Shown here: positions 15,922-22,942 of the stretch, in pieces | How positions within the stretch are numbered: position 1 is the stretch's first letter | Layout: the number at the start of each line of letters is the position of its first letter | Assembly: GCF_031202265.1 (NCBI RefSeq) | Contig: NZ_CP100604.1 | Coordinates: forward strand, 1,532,501 to 1,596,500 | Direction: 5' to 3' | Length of the DNA: 64,000 nucleotides | From: Bradyrhizobium sp. Ash2021 | GTDB lineage: Bacteria; Pseudomonadota; Alphaproteobacteria; Rhizobiales; Xanthobacteraceae | Position numbers and translations under genes: made by a program | The notes under the pieces: model-generated | What the model was told of the DNA's origin: nothing | Seen by the model: only the letters and a program-made list of their open reading frames with translations | The model's database searches: none

Positions 15922-15981
15922 ATGTCTGACCTATTCGACGTCAGTAAAGAAACCATCCTCATTACCGGGGATTCCGCAACG
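15922..15981 (+). pseudogene. N-terminal stub of an SDR gene
   Basis: ATG 15922 opens MSDLFDVSKETILITGDS, the normal first strand and start of the glycine-rich loop of a short-chain dehydrogenase (expected TGAS). After that the frame runs into unrelated repeat DNA. Only the first 18 residues or so survive. Confidence 0.6.
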
Positions 15982-16024
15982 CCGGGTCGGCGCCGAATCC
16001 AATCTCGGCGGCGCAGTCTATCCA

Positions 16025-16109
16025 CGTCATTGCGAGCGAAGCGAATCAATCCATCTTGCCAGCCCACAAAAGAATGGATTGCTTCGTCGCTTCGCTCCTC
16101 GCAATGACG
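16025..16109 (+). repeat. CGTCATTGCGAG palindromic repeat, short version
   Basis: CGTCATTGCGAGCGAAGCGA and CGCTCCTCGCAATGACG are inverted ends, and AATCCATC with AATGGATTGC forms the inner part. It sits between two gene fragments. Its surroundings match those of the copy at 21071-21190. Confidence 0.8.
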
Positions 16110-16133
16110 GCGGAATTGGCGTGAAGTGGCAAA

Positions 16134-16215
16134 TCAATTCGCCCGCAACTCGGCCCTGATCATGTCGGCGGCTTTCTCGCCGATCATGAGAGCAACGACG
16201 GCTGGCATTTCGCGC
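16134..16215 (-). pseudogene. C-terminal fragment of a GMC oxidoreductase
   Basis: The minus frame ends EMPAVVALMIGEKAADMIRA then ELRAN and stop. The intact GMC oxidoreductase at 21218 ends with the same block. Both copies lie next to a CGTCATTGCGAG repeat with matching flanks, so this is a partial duplicate left by recombination. Confidence 0.65.
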
Positions 16216-16236
16216 GCTTCGATGGTTCTATGCATC

Positions 16237-16535
16237 ATGCAAACGACAGCCATTAAGACCACATTTGTCGCGCTCGCGCTCGCCGCGTCGATGGGCGCGA
16301 CGATTGCAAGACAAGGGGTCATTACCCGCGAAGCCTTCGCCTGCACAAGTTGGGCGGGGCATATGCGTACACCCGGGCATCGCTGACCAGGCAGGGTGCG
16401 AAAGCCAACAAGAGCTGCCCCATAGGCTTGTCCGTCGGCACCAAGGTCGAGATGGCTGCCAGTGACGAAAACGGCGACGGCTACGTGGAAGTGTCCGTCA
16501 ACGGCCGCAAATGGTGGATTGACGAGCGCGCGTGA
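16237..16535 (+). pseudogene. Small secreted protein with apparent frameshift
   Basis: ATG 16237 begins a signal peptide (MQTTAIKTTFVALALAASMG, then ATIA), and the frame stops at 16386. The overlapping +2 frame from 16350 continues with a plausible domain (GGAYAYTRAS, SDENGDGYVEVSVNGRKWW, IDERA) to TGA 16533-16535 and a terminator. One base change near 16345-16350 would join them. No good ribosome-binding site is visible, so this may be decayed. Confidence 0.4.
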
Positions 16536-16566
16536 AATAGTCCGCCGCATCGAAGACTCCGCAATC

Positions 16567-16594
16567 AGCGGCGCACTGCGCCGCTCTTCTTTTT
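16567..16594 (+). terminator. Rho-independent terminator
   Basis: AGCGGCGCA (16567-16575) and TGCGCCGCT (16577-16585) with CTTCTTTTT after. It serves the plus-strand fragment. Nearly the same hairpin ends the toxin gene at 17043-17061. Confidence 0.7.
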
Positions 16595-16890
16595 CAGAAG
16601 ACATACAACGTATCGCGCGCGGCAGGCGCGCGCAGATGGGGCTTGAGCGCGTCCCGGTCGATCACGTCGACCGGGCCGTCGAACAGGCTGGCGACAAATT
16701 CTTTCAGGCGGACATATTCGTAGATCGTCCCTTCGGCGCCGGGCTCGAATTCCACCAGGATATCGATGTCGCTGTCCGGGCGGTCGTCGCCGCGCGCGAC
16801 AGAGCCGAACACGGCCGCGCGGCGGATGCCGCGCGCCCGCAAGGCGGGCTCGGCGTCCTTCAGTCTGGCGATGACATCGTCTCGGCGCAT
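16594..16890 (-). CDS. MNT-type nucleotidyltransferase domain protein
   Basis: A 98-residue minimal nucleotidyltransferase. GSVARGDDRPDSDIDILVEF (about 29-48) carries the GS motif and the metal-binding Asp41 and Asp43. In HEPN-MNT toxin-antitoxin systems such proteins act as antitoxins that modify a HEPN partner. Here no HEPN-like gene flanks it: downstream is a terminator and a fragment, upstream the PemK-like toxin. So it is orphaned or works in trans. Confidence 0.8.
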   Translation of the reverse strand: MRRDDVIARLKDAEPALRARGIRRAAVFGSVARGDDRPDSDIDILVEFEPGAEGTIYEYVRLKEFVASLFDGPVDVIDRDALKPHLRAPAARDTLYVF

Positions 16891-16940
16891 GGCGTCATCC
16901 TATCAAAGTAGGGCGTCGGATTCCAGCGTAGGGGTCTAGG

Positions 16941-16965
16941 GATTACGGCGACAGTGCACTTAATC
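16941..16965 (+). repeat. GATTACGG..CAGTGCACTTAATC repeat, copy 1
   Basis: GATTACGGCGACAGTGCACT continuing TAATC. A degenerate same-orientation copy is at 17886-17915 and an inverted copy at 19420-19443 (18 bases exact). Copies 1 and 2 bracket the toxin-antitoxin pair. Confidence 0.6.
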
Positions 16966-17040
16966 GGCTTCGGCAGCAACTCTTGGTTGCTGCACTCCAC
17001 CCATCCTTCACATGGAGACTTCCCTTGAATCCGTTCGCAA

Positions 17041-17466
17041 TCAGCGGCGCACCGCGCCGCTCTTGTTCTGTCGAGCGAGTTCGAGGAACCTGGCTTTGAT
17101 CTGGGTGAACAGGCCGGGTGGAATGAAGCCATAACCAAATACGCCCGGCTTCCCGGGAAGCGGTGAAAGGCCGGCGTTCGGCCATTCGTCGATGTTGTGC
17201 TCGGATACGATGACCCAGCTCCGCGCATCGTCGAGACCGATTGCCTGTTTGACCTTCGCCGGAATCTCAATTCCGATCGTATCCCCATCGGGTGGCGTAT
17301 GGGTGATCGGCAACAGGACTACAAAACGTGGCTTGGTCTGGCTGTCGCTTGCCGCGACAAGACATGCCGGACGGTCCTTTCCCTGATCACCCCCTGCGGC
17401 CGCTTCATGGGTCCAAAGATAATCATAGCGGACGACGAAGCCCGGCTTGGGCTCGGGAAAGGCCAC
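17041..17466 (-). CDS. PemK/MazF-like toxin of a type II toxin-antitoxin pair
   Basis: A 141-residue protein with a PemK-type start, PGFVVRYDYLW, a DRPACLVAASDS strand, LLPITHTPP and IDEWPNAG. This family cleaves RNA as a growth-inhibiting toxin. It starts at GTG 17466, nine bases after the antitoxin stop, behind AGGTGAA. Longer than classical MazF (about 110), with a C-terminal helix ending KSGAVRR encoded by a hairpin. Toxin identity is by motif and partner; I recall close relatives in Bradyrhizobium. Confidence 0.72.
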   Translation of the reverse strand: MAFPEPKPGFVVRYDYLWTHEAAAGGDQGKDRPACLVAASDSQTKPRFVVLLPITHTPPDGDTIGIEIPAKVKQAIGLDDARSWVIVSEHNIDEWPNAGLSPLPGKPGVFGYGFIPPGLFTQIKARFLELARQNKSGAVRR

Positions 17467-17475
17467 TTCACCTGC

Positions 17476-17730
17476 TCACTTGAGCAGTTCGTCAAGCGCG
17501 GTATGTTCAGGGTCCATCTCGGCCCGTTCAACAGCGTCGATCACCACCTCGTGCGCATCGACCGTTCGGGTGGTGCGCTTGGCAGCCGCCGTTAGCCAGT
17601 CATAATGCTCAGCCGACATCAGCACGAACTCCCGCCGGCCGTGACGCGTAATTTCCACCGGCTCGCGCTGGGCCTGGTGTTGAAATTCTCCGAATTTGCG
17701 CTGGAACTCCAAGGCGGTCGTCTGGACCAT
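17476..17730 (-). CDS. Phd/YefM-type or related antitoxin
   Basis: An 84-residue protein starting MVQTTALEFQRKFGEFQ, with the RRGRREFVLMSAEHYDWL-like motif typical of Phd/YefM folds (here RHGRREFVLMSAEHYDWL). The acidic C-terminal tail (HEVVIDAVERAEMD) would wrap the toxin. It is first in the two-gene operon, and a palindromic TACGTA site lies upstream, as expected for conditional cooperativity. Confidence 0.85.
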   Translation of the reverse strand: MVQTTALEFQRKFGEFQHQAQREPVEITRHGRREFVLMSAEHYDWLTAAAKRTTRTVDAHEVVIDAVERAEMDPEHTALDELLK

Positions 17731-17767
17731 GATGGGGTATCTCCCAGAGCAGTTGATCAAGTTCGCG

Positions 17768-17785
17768 TTATACGTATAATACGTA
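17768..17785. promoter_or_regulatory. Twin TACGTA palindromes, probable antitoxin operator
   Basis: TTATACGTATAA (17768-17779) is a perfect palindrome and a second TACGTA is at 17780-17785, with a 9-bp period. The pair lies 38-55 bp upstream of the antitoxin start in an AT-rich pocket that could hold the -10 box. Confidence 0.6.
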
Positions 17786-17885
17786 ATTGAGTCAATTCCT
17801 CCCTTGGATTGCCGAGATTTTCCCGGCTCCTTCGCCGGCCTGCCGCGCCGATCAAGTTCCTTTCGAGCTATCTGGCGACCACAGG

Positions 17886-17915
17886 AATTACGGCAGGAAT
17901 TGCCATGCACTTAAT
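17886..17915 (+). repeat. GAATTACGG..TGCACTTAATT repeat, copy 2
   Basis: AATTACGGCAGGAATTGCCA then TGCACTTAAT is a diverged version of copy 1 (16941-16965) in the same orientation, on the far side of the toxin-antitoxin pair and 38 bp before the IS insertion. Confidence 0.45.
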
Positions 17916-17953
17916 TTGACCGGCTAGCTCTGACCTCACGTGCGTTCATAATC

Positions 17954-19392
17954 GGAATTGCCCCGGGGAATGTTGAAATAGGAGGAGCGGCGTTGCTCGC
18001 CTTGAGCCGGTAGGCTCGGGGTGCTGATTCCACGAAAGGAAAGCAACGCCATGATGAAAGCTATCACACCATTAACCGCTTTGCCTCCGACAGGAATGGG
18101 GGCTGTGGACAAAGCTTGGGACGCGGTTTCGGTCAGCTTTGATCGATTCTGTCTGACGGCCGGGATCGAGGCGCTCGGAACCATGATGGAACAGGACGCC
18201 GAGCAGGCTTGCGGGGCTCGCCATGCCCGCAGCGATGGCCGGCGCGGTTATCGCTGGGGCCGAACCCAGGGCAAGATCGGCTTCCACGCCGGTAAGGTGG
18301 CGGTTGAGCGGCCCCGCGTGCGCGACGTCGAGGGCCATGAACTGGCACTGCCGAGTTGGGAGCGTGCGGTCGCGGAGGACTGGCTTGGCAAGTGGGCGAT
18401 GAACCTGATGCTGATCAACGTATCGACGCGGAAATTCCGCCGAGCGGTGCGGCTTCCCGAGGGCGATGTTCCCGCGCCAGCGGGGGCCGGAGTATCGAAG
18501 TCGGCAGCTTCGCGGCACTTCGTGGCGTTGTCGGCTGCGCGCATGAAGGAATGGATGGGTGCGGATCTGTCCGGCCTCGACATCATGGTGGTGCAGATCG
18601 ACGGCATCCACATCAGTGAGCATCTCGTGCTGGTGGCTGCGCTCGGGATCGATAGCGAGGGCTTCAAGCACCCGCTTGGACTGATGGAGGGGGCAACTGA
18701 GCACAGTGCTGTGGTGCAGGCATTGATCGACGACCTGATCGAGCGGGGCCTCGATCCAGCGGTGCCGCGCTTGTTTATCATCGACGGCTCGAAGGCGCTC
18801 GCCAAGGCGATCCGGCATAGCTTCGGGAGCCACACGCCAATCCAGCGCTGCCAGATCCACAAGGCCCGGAACATCATGGAGCGTCTATCTCCCGCTCTGC
18901 ATGCATCGGTCCGGCGTGCGTTGCGCCAAGCTTGGGAACTCAACGATGCGGCGAAGGCGGAGAAGCTGATCCGCAATCTCGCCCAGCGCCTCGAGCGCGA
19001 CGCGCCTGGCGTCTCAAAAAGCCTCCTCGAGGGATTGGATGAAATCCTCACAGTGAGCAGGCTCGGTCTTCCGGCGGAATTGCGGCGCTCGCTGGCCTGC
19101 ACCAACATCATCGAAAATATGATGGGGACCGTGCGTCGCGTCACCCGCAATGTGAAGCGCTGGAGTTCGTCCTCGATGGCTTTGCGCTGGACCGCTGCGG
19201 CCATGAACGAAGCAAAGAAAGGCTTTCGTAGGCTCAAAGCCTACAAGCAACTTCCTGCCCTGCGGGTCGCGCTGGCCGCTCACTACGAAAAGGAGACCAA
19301 CAATCGCGCTCTTGTCCAAACTGCGAAGGCCGCTTAACGTCATTCACGGCAACGACCGCTTCATAAAGTTCAACAGAGCACGGGGCAATTCC
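17954..19392 (+). mobile_element. IS256-family insertion sequence, complete, 1439 bp
   Basis: The ends GGAATTGCCCCG (17954) and CGGGGCAATTCC (to 19392) are perfect 12-bp inverted repeats, with further inverted matches (TGTTGAA 5 bases inward, AGCGG). TTCATAATC is directly repeated outside both ends (17945-17953 and 19393-19401), a 9-bp target duplication. One intact transposase lies inside. The intact duplication and gene point to a recent insertion. The target is non-coding. Confidence 0.92.
18051..19337 (+). CDS. IS256-family transposase
   Basis: A 428-residue mutator-type transposase. Catalytic Asp residues lie in VVQIDGIHI and LFIIDGSKAL and the Glu in TNIIENMMG (DDE). C-x2-H (RCQIHKARNIMERL) is the family signature between D2 and E. 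I start at ATG 18051, after AAAGGAAAG; a TTG/other start at 18021 adds ten residues. Full length, no interruption. Confidence 0.95.
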   Translation: MMKAITPLTALPPTGMGAVDKAWDAVSVSFDRFCLTAGIEALGTMMEQDAEQACGARHARSDGRRGYRWGRTQGKIGFHAGKVAVERPRVRDVEGHELALPSWERAVAEDWLGKWAMNLMLINVSTRKFRRAVRLPEGDVPAPAGAGVSKSAASRHFVALSAARMKEWMGADLSGLDIMVVQIDGIHISEHLVLVAALGIDSEGFKHPLGLMEGATEHSAVVQALIDDLIERGLDPAVPRLFIIDGSKALAKAIRHSFGSHTPIQRCQIHKARNIMERLSPALHASVRRALRQAWELNDAAKAEKLIRNLAQRLERDAPGVSKSLLEGLDEILTVSRLGLPAELRRSLACTNIIENMMGTVRRVTRNVKRWSSSSMALRWTAAAMNEAKKGFRRLKAYKQLPALRVALAAHYEKETNNRALVQTAKAA

Positions 19393-19809
19393 TTCATAAT
19401 CTTGCTACGCTGCCAAACGGATTAAGTGCACTGTCGCTGTAACTGGCGCGGATGCCGCGGCTTGTCTGTCGCGATACGAACCCGATCCGCTGTTGGCGCT
19501 TGAGCGAGCCGAGAAGCGCCAGCCTGCGAGACGGGGGATGATTTTGGGGAGCGCTTGACGCATCGCGCCGCGAGATAATTTTTGTCGTCCGGATAAGCGA
19601 TCCGGGACCCATCGCCGATGCTCAGATTATGTCAGGATGGAGCTCCAGTTCGTTTCACGAGCCACATCGGTGGTTGATGGGTCCCGGCCTTCGCCCATAT
19701 GCGTTAAGATAGTGGGAACATTGTTTGATACTGACGTTTTCTTGGCGGCTCGCGGAGATGGCGTTGGAGGACCGATTTTGCTCGGCGCAGGCGGTCGATC
19801 GTGGGCTGT
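19393..19809. other. Intergenic DNA between two IS elements, no gene seen
   Basis: It contains the right target duplicate (19393-19401) and an inverted copy of the GATTACGG..GTGCACTTAATC repeat at 19420-19443. Short open frames on both strands lack ribosome-binding sites and recognisable motifs. Confidence 0.5.
19420..19443 (-). repeat. GATTACGG..GTGCACTTAATC repeat, inverted copy 3
   Basis: GATTAAGTGCACTGTCGC (19420-19437) is the exact reverse complement of 16948-16965, and three of the next bases also match. Together the copies form inverted arms around a 2.5-kb segment carrying the toxin-antitoxin pair and the IS. Confidence 0.6.
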
Positions 19810-21000
19810 GGAATCACCGCTTGGAGTAGCGAGGCGATGAGATGCTGGAGCAGACGCCAGGCACCAGGCGGTGTCAGGCGGCTTCGACCAAGCGGGGAGA
19901 GTCCTCAAGTTCGTCGATGAGCGGCTCGAGCAGTAGAATAGTCAATAGATGAGCCAGCACATGAGGTCTGGCGGAGCGTTCGTCGATTCCTGGTGGTCCC
20001 TTGAGACCGATCAGGCTCTTTAGCCGTTTGAAGCCGAGTTCAATCCGCCATCGCAGGCGATAGAGTGCGAGAACATCCGCGGTCGCGAACTCTGTCGGCT
20101 TCAGTGAGGTCACCAGGATCACCCAATCTGCCGCGTCGAGCGTTTGCTTGGATATCTGATGGCCTCCGCGCTGGGCGGCCCGACGCGCCTTGCGTCGCGC
20201 CTCGGCAGCAGCATGCGCCGGCTTCTTGACCGCGACCAGACGCAAGGCGAGAGGCTCGCCGCTTTTGCGTTTTATCCAAATCGGCCGATCGATCAGCCCA
20301 CGGGCCGCCGCCTTGCGCAACTCGGCGACGAGATCGAGCACATTGCCTTTACCATCGAGCCAGCACGCGCTCTTCCAACCAGCCCGGATCACGAAATCTC
20401 CGCCGGCTTCGATCACGCTCGCCATGCGATCCGGTTGCAAATAGGCACGGTCGCCAAGGCGAATCTCGCCCGCCACCACCGGTATCCGGTCGAGCGTCTC
20501 GCCCGCCTGCTGATCGGTCAGTTCGAAGTGGCCAAAGCGCTCCTGCGGAAGATCGAAGGCGCTGTGAATCCGCCACAACTCGTTCTTCTTTCTGGCGTCA
20601 GCTCCGTTCTTCGGCACTGTAGTGGCATCAACGATGCGGATGATCCGACCGCGGCTCGCTTGCGGGGCGGCGGCCGCAAGCATCTGACCCACCAGCAACG
20701 CGAGCCAGTCTCCGCACTGACGCAAGCGATACAGCAGCGCCACGCTCGAAATATCGACAAGGCCCACCGATGTCGCCCAGGCCGCAGTCGACCGCAACCC
20801 CCGCTCGCCCAGACAATAGGCCAGGATCACGCGCAGCAAATCCACCGCGTTGGTGATCTCTCGCGGACGCAAAAACGCTTTCGTCTCGCGCGCCGTCACC
20901 TTGAGCGTTTCCACCCCGCCAAGCCGGGCGACAACATTCTTCCAGTCTTCGTTTACAAGCGATTCGTGTCTCATGACACTTTGGAATCACAGACGATTCC
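19810..21000 (-). mobile_element. IS4-family insertion sequence (ends tentative)
   Basis: Encloses one full-length transposase. Candidate ends are GGAATC at 19810-19815 and GATTCC at 20995-21000, with only partial inverted similarity inward. I see no convincing target duplication, so the limits are uncertain. Confidence 0.55.
19874..20974 (-). CDS. IS4-family transposase
   Basis: A 366-residue DDE transposase. The first Asp is in IIRIVDATTVPK, the second in IRLGDRAYLQ and the Glu in the YRLRWRIELGFKRLKSL signature (Y-x2-R-x3-E-x6-K of IS4). The frame is intact from ATG 20974. The N-terminal helical domain (REITNAVDLLRVILAYCLGE) is also family-like. Confidence 0.92.
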   Translation of the reverse strand: MRHESLVNEDWKNVVARLGGVETLKVTARETKAFLRPREITNAVDLLRVILAYCLGERGLRSTAAWATSVGLVDISSVALLYRLRQCGDWLALLVGQMLAAAAPQASRGRIIRIVDATTVPKNGADARKKNELWRIHSAFDLPQERFGHFELTDQQAGETLDRIPVVAGEIRLGDRAYLQPDRMASVIEAGGDFVIRAGWKSACWLDGKGNVLDLVAELRKAAARGLIDRPIWIKRKSGEPLALRLVAVKKPAHAAAEARRKARRAAQRGGHQISKQTLDAADWVILVTSLKPTEFATADVLALYRLRWRIELGFKRLKSLIGLKGPPGIDERSARPHVLAHLLTILLLEPLIDELEDSPRLVEAA

Positions 21001-21070
21001 GCGCCGCAAGACTATTTTAACGCCTATGGGCCTTCGCCGGGACGACGATCGCTGTGCGGCGGCCTATCCA

Positions 21071-21190
21071 CGTCATTGCGAGCCACCGGGTCGCGCGAAT
21101 GCGCGCCCGATGATAAACTCCGCGAAGCAATCCATGCTGACACGCAAAGAAAGAGTGGATTGCTTCGTCGCTTTGCTCCTCGCAATGACG
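21071..21190 (+). repeat. CGTCATTGCGAG palindromic repeat
   Basis: CGTCATTGCGAGCCACCGGG and CTCCTCGCAATGACG are inverted ends. It carries the GGGTCGCGCGAATGCGCGCC core and the GCAATCC / GGATTGC inner stem. It lies just after the GMC oxidoreductase stop (21218). The DNA around it matches the surroundings of 16025-16109. Confidence 0.8.
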
Positions 21191-21217
21191 GCGAGGATTG
21201 ATCGTTCGCGCAAGAAA

Positions 21218-22825
21218 TCAATTCGCCCGCAGCTCCGCCTTGATCATGTCCGCGGCCTTCTCGCCGATCATGATGGTCGGTGCGTTGGTGTTGCCGCCGA
21301 TCAGGGTCGGCATCACGGAGGCGTCGACCACGCGCAGGCCTTCGAGGCCGTGGACTTTCAGTTTCGGATCGACCACGGCGAGGGGGTCGTTGACGCCCAT
21401 CTTGCAGGTGCCGACCGGGTGATAGACGGTGTCGGCGCGGGCGCGCAGCACGGCGCGGATGTCGTCGTCGGTGCGCACGCCTTCGGTGAACATGTCCTTT
21501 TTCTGCAGGGCCCGCAGCGCCGGCGTTTCCAGGAGTCGCCGCGTCGTCTTGTAGCCCGCGACCATCGTTTCCAGATCGGACGAATCGCCGAAGAAATTCG
21601 GATCGATCACCGGAGCCGCCAGCGGATCGGCGCTGCCGAGCGCGACGTTGCCGCGGCTCTTCGGCCGCAACAGGCAGACGTGGCAGGTGAAACCGGTGCC
21701 CATGTGGCGCTTGCGGCCGTGATCGTCGGCCAGCGCCATGCCGAAATGCAACTGGATGTCGGGGATGTCGAGGTCGGGTCGGGTCTTCAGGAAGCCGCCG
21801 CATTCGGCGAAGTTCGAGGTCATCGGTCCGCGGCGTTCGCGCCGGTACTGGCCGATCGCCCGCAACAGCCGCGGCAGGCCCTTGAACGAGATGCCGTTGA
21901 AATTCGGATCGTCCGACATGTAGCCGAACACGAAGTCCACGTGATCCTGCAAATTCTGTCCGACGCCGGGCAGATGATGCGCGCTTGCGATGCCGTGCTT
22001 GCCGAGTGCGGTGCTGTCGCCGACACCCGACAGCATCAACAATTGCGGCGTCTGGAACGCGCCGGAGGAAAGGATCACCTCGCGCCGCGCGCGGATCTGC
22101 TTCAACGCCTTGCCCTGCCGGTATTCGACGCCGACGGCGCGTTTGCCCTCGAACAGGATCCGGGTCGCCTGCGCCTGGGTTTCGACGCGCAGATTGGCGC
22201 GCAATCCCATATGCGGATGAATGTAGGCGCGCGCCGCACTCCAGCGCTCGCCGTTCCTCTGGGTCACCTGGTAGACGCCGAGCCCTTCGTGCTCATCGGC
22301 GTTGAAATCTTCCCGAAGGCGAAACTGCGCCTCCTCTGCGGCCTGCAGAAAAGTCTGCTGGACCGGATTGTCGGAGCGCAATTTATTGACGGCCAGCGGG
22401 CCGCCCTTGCCGTGATACTCGCCGCCGAAATCGGCATTGTCTTCCGCGCGCTTGAAGTAGGGCAGCACGTCGGAAAACGACCAGCCGGGATTGCCGAGCG
22501 AGGCCCATTGATCGTAATCGGAGCGGTGGCCGCGGATATAGACCATCGCATTGATCGCGGACGAGCCGCCGAGACCCTTGCCGCGCGGCTGATAGCCGAT
22601 GCGCCCGTTGAGGCCTTTCTGCGGCACGGTGTCGAACGCCCAGTTGTTGAGTTTGCTCGGGACCATCAAGGCCAGCGCGAAGGGCGTCGTGACCACCCAA
22701 TTGTCGTTCTTGCCGCCGGCATCCAGCACCGCCACCGACGTCCCGGCGTCCTCGGAAAGCCGTCCCGCCACCGCGCAGCCGCCGGAGCCGCCGCCCACGA
22801 CCACGAAATCAAATGTATCCGTCAC
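21218..22825 (-). CDS. GMC family oxidoreductase (choline/alcohol dehydrogenase type)
   Basis: A 535-residue FAD enzyme. The FAD-binding VVVGGGSGGCAVAGRLSE is at 9-26, and the GMC signature 1 is GKGLGGSSAINAMVYIRGH (about 83-101). GAFQTPQLLMLSG is signature 2. The catalytic His is in DTVYHPVGTCKMG, and a late Asn in GGNTNAPTIMIGEKAAD. It would oxidise an alcohol to an aldehyde. The aldehyde dehydrogenase gene just upstream on the same strand would take the product further. No signal peptide, so it is cytoplasmic. Confidence 0.93.
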   Translation of the reverse strand: MTDTFDFVVVGGGSGGCAVAGRLSEDAGTSVAVLDAGGKNDNWVVTTPFALALMVPSKLNNWAFDTVPQKGLNGRIGYQPRGKGLGGSSAINAMVYIRGHRSDYDQWASLGNPGWSFSDVLPYFKRAEDNADFGGEYHGKGGPLAVNKLRSDNPVQQTFLQAAEEAQFRLREDFNADEHEGLGVYQVTQRNGERWSAARAYIHPHMGLRANLRVETQAQATRILFEGKRAVGVEYRQGKALKQIRARREVILSSGAFQTPQLLMLSGVGDSTALGKHGIASAHHLPGVGQNLQDHVDFVFGYMSDDPNFNGISFKGLPRLLRAIGQYRRERRGPMTSNFAECGGFLKTRPDLDIPDIQLHFGMALADDHGRKRHMGTGFTCHVCLLRPKSRGNVALGSADPLAAPVIDPNFFGDSSDLETMVAGYKTTRRLLETPALRALQKKDMFTEGVRTDDDIRAVLRARADTVYHPVGTCKMGVNDPLAVVDPKLKVHGLEGLRVVDASVMPTLIGGNTNAPTIMIGEKAADMIKAELRAN

Positions 22826-22850
22826 GCGTGTTTCCCCCAGTTTTTTCGTT

Positions 22851-22933
22851 CGTCATTCCGGGATGGTCCGCAGGACCAGACCCGGAATCTCGAGATTCCG
22901 GGTCTGATGCTAACGCACCATCCCGGAATGACA
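22851..22933 (+). repeat. CGTCATTCCGGG palindromic repeat with CTCGAG core
   Basis: CGTCATTCCGGGATGGTCCG and CACCATCCCGGAATGACAG are inverted ends. The inner part GACCCGGAATCTCGAGATTC followed by CGGGTC is a palindrome. A close copy of 6198-6278. It separates the GMC and aldehyde dehydrogenase genes. Confidence 0.8.
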
Positions 22934-22942
22934 GCCTCATCC

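Noticed and set aside
19627..19908. Small frames on both strands between the IS elements
   Set aside because: No start signals or recognisable motifs; the two strands cannot both be coding and neither looks real.
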